DNA from: CAMUQR01 sp963539845
GTDB lineage: Bacteria > Patescibacteriota > Saccharimonadia > Saccharimonadales > Saccharimonadaceae
DNA length: 64,000 bases
Direction of reading: 5' to 3'
Assembly (NCBI GenBank): GCA_963539845.1
Contig: CAUTML010000003.1
Location: 1 to 64,000 of the forward strand
A program made the position numbers and the translations under genes. Below, piece after piece: positions 59,056-64,000 of the stretch. The notes under the pieces are model-generated. The model worked only from the letters and a program-made list of their open reading frames with translations, made no database searches and was not told the origin of the DNA. The stretch's first letter is position 1. The number at the start of each line of letters is the position of its first letter.

Positions 59056-59784
59056 TTAGTCAACAGTTTCTTGTTGATCACGAGCCTGATAGAGCTTAAT
59101 GGCCTGTTTAGCAGCCTCTTGTTGGGCGGATTGTTTGCTAGAGCCTTTACCCTGAGCGATCAGTTGCTCACCACTATAAATCCCCAGGGTGAAGATTTTG
59201 TCGTGATCCGGGCCAGATTCGTCCAGCACCCGATAAACCGGCGTAACATTGTCAAGTTTTTGCATGAGTTCCTGGATGTAGGATTTGGGGTCACGCCACG
59301 AACCAGTCGCTAAAATCTCCGGCAAAGTTGATAAAATATTCCGATCAATAAACTCCCGAGCGGTGTCGTAGCCTTTTTCCAGGTAAATTGCCCCAGTGAC
59401 CGCCTCAAAAGCATTGGCTAGAATTTGTTGGTGAGAACGATCAGAGCCGTGTTTTTCACCCTTACTCATACGAATTAGTGGAGCATAGCCGAGTTTGCGA
59501 CCAGCTTCACCGATGCTTTCAGTACGCACCAGAGCCGACCGCCAAGCTGTCAGCACGCCCTCCGGTTCCTGGAAATTTTGAAATAAATAATCAGTTACTA
59601 CCAGTTCGAGCACGGCGTCGCCCAAAAATTCCAAGCGCTCGTTATGCTCCGAAGCCGATTTGCGATGCTCGTTGAGATAACTGCGGTGAGTCAGGGCCGT
59701 TACCAGACGCTCAATATTGACAAACTCAAAACCGAGTTTAGTTTTAGCAAATTCCCGATATGGGGTCAAATCCATGCCACTCAT
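59056..59784 (-). CDS. rnc: ribonuclease III
   Basis: 242 residues. It cuts double-stranded RNA in rRNA and mRNA processing. Nuclease domain: HNERLEFLGDAVLELVV (signature) and ILANAFEAVTGAIYLEKGYD. The C-terminal dsRBD is DPKSYIQELMQKL ... AQGKGSSKQSAQQEAAKQAI. The ATG directly follows the TAG of the Nudix gene, whose last codons supply a GGGAGG site. Confidence 0.97.
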   Translation of the reverse strand: MSGMDLTPYREFAKTKLGFEFVNIERLVTALTHRSYLNEHRKSASEHNERLEFLGDAVLELVVTDYLFQNFQEPEGVLTAWRSALVRTESIGEAGRKLGYAPLIRMSKGEKHGSDRSHQQILANAFEAVTGAIYLEKGYDTAREFIDRNILSTLPEILATGSWRDPKSYIQELMQKLDNVTPVYRVLDESGPDHDKIFTLGIYSGEQLIAQGKGSSKQSAQQEAAKQAIKLYQARDQQETVD

Positions 59785-60456
59785 CTAGTAACCTCCCGCC
59801 CGAATTCGGCGCATCGCCAGTAACATTAGTTTGGAAATATCTTCGTACTCAATTTTATCCAGCGCTTCCGCAAAATCTAACCAGCGGATGTCACTCATCC
59901 AATCTTCTTTTTTGATCTGGTCGGTGCCACTTTTAGCGTGCACCAGGTAAACCTGAGTGGTCATCAGCACTAATTTGTTCATGCGACGGTAGCGGAAGTT
60001 AATTTTGCCCAGCCACCCCAGAATATCCAGGTCAAACAGTCCGGCCTCTTCACCAATTTCGCGTTCGGCAGTTTGCTTGGCGGTTTCGCCTTCTTCGATG
60101 TGACCCTTAGGAATAGTCCAGCGTTTTTTAGCATCCTGAATCAGCAAAATCTGAATTTTGCCATTATGACGCCGAAAAATCAGCCCACCAGAGGTCGGTT
60201 CACGGACAATTTCTTTAATCGATGGTCGGCGACCCTTCGGAGTGGTTTTGTGGGCGTTTTTTAAAGCGCCCCGACCGGTTGCTCGGCTGCCCTCAGCATC
60301 GCGAGCAAGTGAGCCGGCAGTAATTGGAATAGTTGACGCGCTAGCTTTAGGCTGACGGCTGGTCGGTTTGGTCGGTTTCGACGCCGACTTCAGATTCGGA
60401 GCTGGAGCTAGAGCTCGTTTCGACGACGGAGTTGTCTTCTTGGTTGGTTTGTTCAT
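59785..60456 (-). CDS. Nudix hydrolase with disordered basic N-terminus
   Basis: About 223 residues from the ATG at 60456, behind GGAGAATAATA; an upstream ATG at 60531 lies inside nusB. Residues 1-85 are Lys/Pro/Ser-rich and disordered. The Nudix fold follows, with the complete box GHIEEGETAKQTAEREIGEEAGL read as two parts (GHIEEGETAK, REIGEEAGL). WTIPKGHIEEGE is typical of dinucleoside polyphosphate or NDP-linked substrates. Its first 110 bases overlap the 3' end of nusB in another frame. Coupled to rnc. Confidence 0.88.
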   Translation of the reverse strand: MNKPTKKTTPSSKRALAPAPNLKSASKPTKPTSRQPKASASTIPITAGSLARDAEGSRATGRGALKNAHKTTPKGRRPSIKEIVREPTSGGLIFRRHNGKIQILLIQDAKKRWTIPKGHIEEGETAKQTAEREIGEEAGLFDLDILGWLGKINFRYRRMNKLVLMTTQVYLVHAKSGTDQIKKEDWMSDIRWLDFAEALDKIEYEDISKLMLLAMRRIRAGGY

Positions 60457-60892
60457 TATTATTCTCCACCAGACTCTTATAAGCAGTGCCGAGAACACCG
60501 TTAATGAAGCTTCTGGAATTATCCGAACCAAACGATTTAGCTAGCTCAATCGCCTCGTTGATTGCTACTTTTGGCGGAACAGTTTTGCCCATAAACAGCA
60601 ACTCAAACAAGCCAATGCGCAGAATATTGCGATCAATTGCCGAAATTTGAGCAATTGGCCACTCGGGGGCGATTGGTTGTAATAGCTCATCAAGCTTAGC
60701 GTAAACTTTAGCAATTCCCGAGCATAGTTGATGGACGAAATCTTGATCGCCAATCACCTCGCCATAGCGATCGAGGTTACGCTCTAAAATCGACATAATA
60801 TCAGCGGTTTGATCGCCCGCCCGTTCTCGAAATTCGAACTCATAAAGAGTTTGTAAAGTCACTATTCTACCTAGATGTCGATTTGATGCCAT
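60347..60892 (-). CDS. nusB: transcription antitermination protein NusB with acidic Ser-rich tail
   Basis: 181 residues. Residues 1-140 are NusB (HLGRIVTLQTLYEFEF; IDRNILRIGLFELLF; VAINEAIELAKSFGSD; FINGVLGTAYK), the boxA RNA-binding partner of NusE in rRNA transcription. The last 40 residues (ETSSSSSSESEVGVE) are extra, and their DNA also encodes the start of the Nudix protein in another frame. Confidence 0.95.
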   Translation of the reverse strand: MASNRHLGRIVTLQTLYEFEFRERAGDQTADIMSILERNLDRYGEVIGDQDFVHQLCSGIAKVYAKLDELLQPIAPEWPIAQISAIDRNILRIGLFELLFMGKTVPPKVAINEAIELAKSFGSDNSRSFINGVLGTAYKSLVENNNEQTNQEDNSVVETSSSSSSESEVGVETDQTDQPSA

Positions 60893-60966
60893 TGTTGGTT
60901 CTTTCTTGTTATATAATGTTCGTTTAAAATCAATTAAATGTGTTGAAAAAGATTGCCAATCACCGA

Positions 60967-61146
60967 CTAAGCAGTTTTGGTGGTTGGTTTAGCTTTCGCA
61001 GTAGCTAGTTTTTTACCAGACTGTTTGCGGGTTGTAAAAGCTTTGACCGGTGAAGTTTTGTTCACACGACGGGCTAATTCTAGACGCAAATGGCTACGAC
61101 GCATGCCGGTTTTTCGAGGGCTAGATTGTTTTTTTGGTTGAGCCAT
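60967..61146 (-). CDS. rpmF: 50S ribosomal protein L32
   Basis: A short frame of 59 codons from the ATG at 61146 to the TAG at 60967. It begins MAQPKKQSSPRKTGMRRSH, which matches the L32 start (MAVPKRK...RRDMRRAH), and has a basic Lys/Thr-rich tail. No zinc-binding Cys pairs, so it is the zinc-free form. AAAGGAAAAAT precedes the start. Confidence 0.9.
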   Translation of the reverse strand: MAQPKKQSSPRKTGMRRSHLRLELARRVNKTSPVKAFTTRKQSGKKLATAKAKPTTKTA

Positions 61147-61268
61147 ATTTTTCCTTTGCTTTAAATATTATTAGTCAATTCAAGCTCTATTATACTTGAT
61201 TTTAACTGATTAAGCAAGTGGGTTTTTAGGTGATTAGGCGTTTTTGGGGCGATTTTTGGGTTTAATAG

Positions 61269-61297
61269 TTGACTTATTAGCATAAGTGTGTTATAAT
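61269..61297 (+). promoter_or_regulatory. promoter of the 143-residue gene
   Basis: TTGACT (61269-61274), a 17-base spacer and TGTTATAAT (-10 at 61292-61297). Near-duplicate of the promoter at 57539. Confidence 0.7.
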
Positions 61298-61362
61298 AAA
61301 GATGTGTCAGTTCATTAAAAAGTTATTTTTTACTATATTTCAGAGATTATTAGGAGGGCATT

Positions 61363-61794
61363 ATGAAAACAACTAAAAGATATCGTAACAGATATGATAG
61401 CGCGCAAGATTATCAACAACAAGCTAAAAAATCTTGCGTTACTAGCAAATCTGGCAAAAAATGTGGTATTTTTAAAGTAATGGTAATCGTTATAGTGTTA
61501 GGCTTGCTCGCAAAAGCAATGTTTAGCAGTGTGCCAGTTAAGAGAGTTCAACATATTGTTGAATCGGGCGATACTGTATCCACAATATTGGACAGCGTCT
61601 CAACACAAGCTAAACAAGAGCATGGCCTAACAAGATTGAGAACATCTGTGTTCGCAGAAGTGGATCTTTTCGAGGAGTGGGTGGTCATCTACCCAGGCGA
61701 CATTCTAGAAGTAGAAGTTAGCGTTACTCCGCTAGGGGTAATTACTAAAAGTGGAGTAATTAACTACCACTTAATCGAGCAAAAGACACGCTAA
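61363..61794 (+). CDS. hypothetical small membrane-anchored protein
   Basis: 143 residues: a basic, Tyr/Gln-rich start, one membrane helix (GIFKVMVIVIVLGLLAKAMF) and an outside domain of about 90 residues. VQHIVESGDTVSTIL has a faint LysM look, but the rest does not fit. The start has GGAGGGC at about nine bases, and a terminator follows at once, so it is a single-gene unit. Function unknown. Confidence 0.65.
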   Translation: MKTTKRYRNRYDSAQDYQQQAKKSCVTSKSGKKCGIFKVMVIVIVLGLLAKAMFSSVPVKRVQHIVESGDTVSTILDSVSTQAKQEHGLTRLRTSVFAEVDLFEEWVVIYPGDILEVEVSVTPLGVITKSGVINYHLIEQKTR

Positions 61795-61814
61795 GCCAGT
61801 CATTAGACTGGCTT
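61793..61814 (+). terminator. terminator of the 143-residue gene
   Basis: AAGCCAGT/ACTGGCTT stem followed by TTT, overlapping the stop codon. Confidence 0.85.
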
Positions 61815-61923
61815 TTTGCTTTTTTGGAGATGTATAAATTTTTGAAGGGTATAAAAAACAGAGGTAATAAGGGGCCATTGTCAAGCTTTTTTAAGCAAAA
61901 ACTGAGTTTTTGTGATATAACTA

Positions 61924-61952
61924 TTGACTTTTTATAATACTTATGCTATAAT
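61924..61952 (+). promoter_or_regulatory. promoter of a possible small RNA
   Basis: TTGACT (61924-61929), a 17-base spacer and TGCTATAAT (-10 at 61947-61952). Confidence 0.65.
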
Positions 61953-61958
61953 GAAGAT

Positions 61959-62112
61959 ATAATTAAATTAACACAAAAAAGGAATTTATCGACAAACAGT
62001 TTTAGCACATTACTTTAATCAAAAATATAACCAATAGTTTAACAAAATTAACTAAAAAGGTGGAAACGACAAACACGCCAAAAACCCCAGTCAGGTGCCG
62101 ACTGGGGTTTTT
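61959..62112 (+). ncRNA. candidate small RNA (promoter plus terminator, no frame)
   Basis: About 155 bases from the predicted start to the hairpin at 62080-62112, A/T-rich, with two purine boxes like ribosome-binding sites (AAAAAAGGA, AAAAAGGTGG) but no ATG after either. Inferred only from the signals at the two ends. Confidence 0.4.
62080..62112. terminator. bidirectional terminator after leuS
   Basis: A 13-bp stem AAAAACCCCAGTC/GACTGGGGTTTTT. It serves leuS on the minus strand and the candidate RNA on the plus strand. Confidence 0.88.
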
Positions 62113-62154
62113 GAGTAGGAGTGGGGTTTTAAATGAGGATGGGTAATTTTGGGG

Positions 62155-64000
62155 TTATTTGACGACAATACTGACTAGTTTTTTCGGGACATAGATGGTT
62201 TTTAAGATCTCATGACCATCGGTAAAACTGCGCACATTGGCTTGTTCCAGGGCTAGCTTAATCACCTCAGCCTCAGTGATGTCGGGTGCGACGGCGATTT
62301 TAGCACGCAGTTTGCCGTTGACTTGGACCACGACGGTAATTTGTTCGGATTGGAGCTTGGTCGAGTCAAATTGCGGGAAGGCTTGGCCATCGAGATCGGT
62401 GCGACCAGTCAGTTCCTGCCATAATTCATTAGCCAAATGTGGGGCAAACGGCTCAAGCATTTGAGTTAGTTTCTCTAGTGCCCCCTGCCAATCACCGACA
62501 AAACCGTCGGTTTTGAGTTTGTATAAATCATTGACCAGCTCCATCAGCCCAGCTACGGCAGTATTAAAGCCAAGATGATCAAGATGATATTTAACCTTCG
62601 AAATTGCCTGATGCAAGGCCTGATCCAGCGCTGGATTGGCAGCGGATTGCGCTTCGGCTTGTTTAAACTCCTGCACCAGCGTCCAGATGCGCGCCAAAAA
62701 ACGATAGGTGCCGACGATTCCTCGCGTATCCCAGGAAGCATCAAGCTCATACGGCCCGATAAACAGCTCATATACACGCAGAGCATCGGCACCGTAACCT
62801 TGATTGATCAATTCGAGCGGATCGACAGTGTTGCCTTTGGATTTGCTCATTTTGCTACCGTCAGGGGCGTTGATATAGCCATTATAAACTAGATGCTGAA
62901 TTGGCTCTTGGAAATTAACCAGACCCATATCATAAAACACTCGCGTCCAGAATCGAACATACAACAAATGGGCGACGGCGTGGTCACCACCGCAGTAAAA
63001 GTCAACCGGCAACCAATGGTTAGCCTGGTCACTATTCCAAGCCGACTCGGCGTTATGCGGATCAAGATAGCGTAACAAATACCAACTGGAGCAAGCGTAA
63101 CCGTCCATGGTGTCGGTTTCGCGGGTCATCAGTTGACCATTGACTTCAACCTGAAGCCAATCAGTAGAGCGAGCCAACACCCCGCGACCGCTTCCGTCGG
63201 GTTTATAATCAGCCACTTCCGGCAAAATCACCGGCAATTGCTCAGCTGGAATGGCGTGAGCTTGTCCCTGTTCGTCATAAGCAATCGGAATCGGCGCACC
63301 CCAATAGCGTTGGCGGGAAATCAGCCAATCCCGCATTTTGTAGGTAACTTCGGTTTGACCACGATCTAGTTCGGTCAGTTTGGCGGTAATCGCTTGGTCA
63401 GCTTCGGCATTTGGCATACCAGTGAACTCGCCCGAATTGATTAACGCACCCGCCCCATCATAAACCGCTTCGGCGTGATCAGCTGGCGCTTGAATTACTG
63501 GCGTAATCGGCAAATTGAATTTTTTAGCGAAATCATAGTCGCGTTGGTCATGTCCCGGCACGCCCATCACCGCACCGTAGCCGTAAGAACCCAGCACATA
63601 ATCCGCCACCCAAATCGGCAAGCGCTCACCAGTCAGCGGATGGAGCGCATAGGTTCCAGTGAAGACGCCAGTTTTTTCCTGGTCGTCCATCATACGCTCG
63701 ACTTCGCTAGTCAGGAGCGATTGCTCAACATAAGCTTCAACTGCGGAATATTGCTCAGGAGTGGCTAGTTCTAACGCCAGGGGGTTTTCTGGCGCCAATG
63801 TAATAAAGCCCACGCCAAACAGCGTATCTGGTCTTGTTGTAAAAACTACAATATCTTGGTTATCGCGACCGTCAATCGCAAACTTAACCTGAGCGCCCTC
63901 GCTCCGGCCAATCCAGTTGCGTTGCATGGCTTTGATTTTGTCGGGCCAATCGAGTTGATCAAGCCCCTCGAGCAGTTGGTCGGCATAAGCGGTGATTTTG
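62155..64000 (-). CDS. leuS: leucyl-tRNA synthetase, C-terminal part (5' end beyond the window)
   Basis: The frame is open to the window edge, giving about 615 residues of a protein usually near 800-860. Present: DKIKAMQRNWIGRSEG, the CP1 editing domain (VFTTRPDTLFGV; YVLGSYGYGAVMGVPGHDQR with the editing Asp), the catalytic KMSKSKGNTVDP, the anticodon-binding domain and the C-terminal domain. The HIGH motif and N-terminus lie outside the window. It charges tRNA-Leu in the cytoplasm. Confidence 0.97.
   Translation of the reverse strand, partial: KITAYADQLLEGLDQLDWPDKIKAMQRNWIGRSEGAQVKFAIDGRDNQDIVVFTTRPDTLFGVGFITLAPENPLALELATPEQYSAVEAYVEQSLLTSEVERMMDDQEKTGVFTGTYALHPLTGERLPIWVADYVLGSYGYGAVMGVPGHDQRDYDFAKKFNLPITPVIQAPADHAEAVYDGAGALINSGEFTGMPNAEADQAITAKLTELDRGQTEVTYKMRDWLISRQRYWGAPIPIAYDEQGQAHAIPAEQLPVILPEVADYKPDGSGRGVLARSTDWLQVEVNGQLMTRETDTMDGYACSSWYLLRYLDPHNAESAWNSDQANHWLPVDFYCGGDHAVAHLLYVRFWTRVFYDMGLVNFQEPIQHLVYNGYINAPDGSKMSKSKGNTVDPLELINQGYGADALRVYELFIGPYELDASWDTRGIVGTYRFLARIWTLVQEFKQAEAQSAANPALDQALHQAISKVKYHLDHLGFNTAVAGLMELVNDLYKLKTDGFVGDWQGALEKLTQMLEPFAPHLANELWQELTGRTDLDGQAFPQFDSTKLQSEQITVVVQVNGKLRAKIAVAPDITEAEVIKLALEQANVRSFTDGHEILKTIYVPKKLVSIVVK

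Noticed and set aside
61363..61794. LysM-domain protein
   Set aside because: Only the HIVESGDTVSTIL stretch resembles LysM; the remainder lacks the pattern, so it is left as hypothetical.
1..64000. UGA recoded to Gly, as in Gracilibacteria/Absconditabacteria
   Set aside because: TGA ends several well-recognised genes (CDF transporter, tpiA, the methylase) at the expected family length.

Overview
The window looks like a chromosomal piece of a Candidate Phyla Radiation bacterium, most likely Saccharibacteria (TM7) or a close relative. This is inference, from four things: housekeeping genes carrying odd extensions, a membrane-anchored ClpC-like AAA+ protein, a CPIC-type membrane protein of unknown function, and a large wall-anchored FIVAR/LRR surface protein of Gram-positive style. 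All three stop codons are used (TGA ends the first complete gene), so the UGA=Gly code of Gracilibacteria/Absconditabacteria does not apply. Most genes lie on the minus strand. A striking general feature is that many genes start at an ATG 6-8 bases after a TATAAT-like -10 box, with no room for a ribosome-binding site, so they are probably leaderless mRNAs. Others have a clear GGAGG-type site.

Layout. 1-12.4 kb: the 5' end of an IPT/RCC1-repeat surface protein, a CDF metal transporter, an M16 protease, a UvrD helicase, a low-complexity membrane protein, tpiA, pgk, a cysteine-free uvrC, rplY, murB, tmk and tRNA-Lys(CUU). 12.5-24.2 kb: an accessory, defence-like island. It holds a type III restriction-modification operon (mod, a NYN RNase-like gene, res), a PD-(D/E)XK-like gene broken by one in-frame TAA, a HigB/HigA-ImmA type toxin-antitoxin pair with a visible operator, a small orphan gene and a SNF2-family helicase. 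24.2-32.6 kb: a MurA with an N-terminal HTH domain, the membrane-anchored two-AAA ATPase with a small membrane partner, and the 1256-residue surface protein. 32.7-37.5 kb: ppa and the secE-nusG-rplK-rplA cluster, interrupted by two unknown genes. 37.5-51.4 kb: a membrane glycosyltransferase, an orphan histidine kinase, a YgjP-like metalloprotease, a P-loop kinase, trxB, FKBP, mscL, rarA, typA, a reduced SUF locus (one SufB/D-like protein plus SufC) coupled to an Erm-like rRNA methylase, and small membrane or helical proteins. 51.4-54.3 kb: an AT-rich, probably acquired two-gene module (phosphoribosyltransferase-domain protein plus SLOG-domain protein), followed by about 450 bases without a gene. 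54.3-64 kb: tRNA-Gln(CUG) beside a scrambled partial copy of itself, trmD, khpA, rpsP, rnc, a Nudix hydrolase, nusB, rpmF and the 3' part of leuS.

How the parts fit. The core is a minimal fermentative metabolism (glycolysis), translation, cell-wall precursor synthesis (murA, murB) and repair (uvrC, uvrD, rarA). The surface and membrane proteins fit a host-attached lifestyle. Two accessory segments stand out: the type III RM/toxin-antitoxin/helicase island and the PRTase-SLOG module. The second is the best candidate for an undescribed nucleotide-based stress or defence system. Everything was read by eye: motif calls are direct observations, while family names for divergent proteins are judgements.
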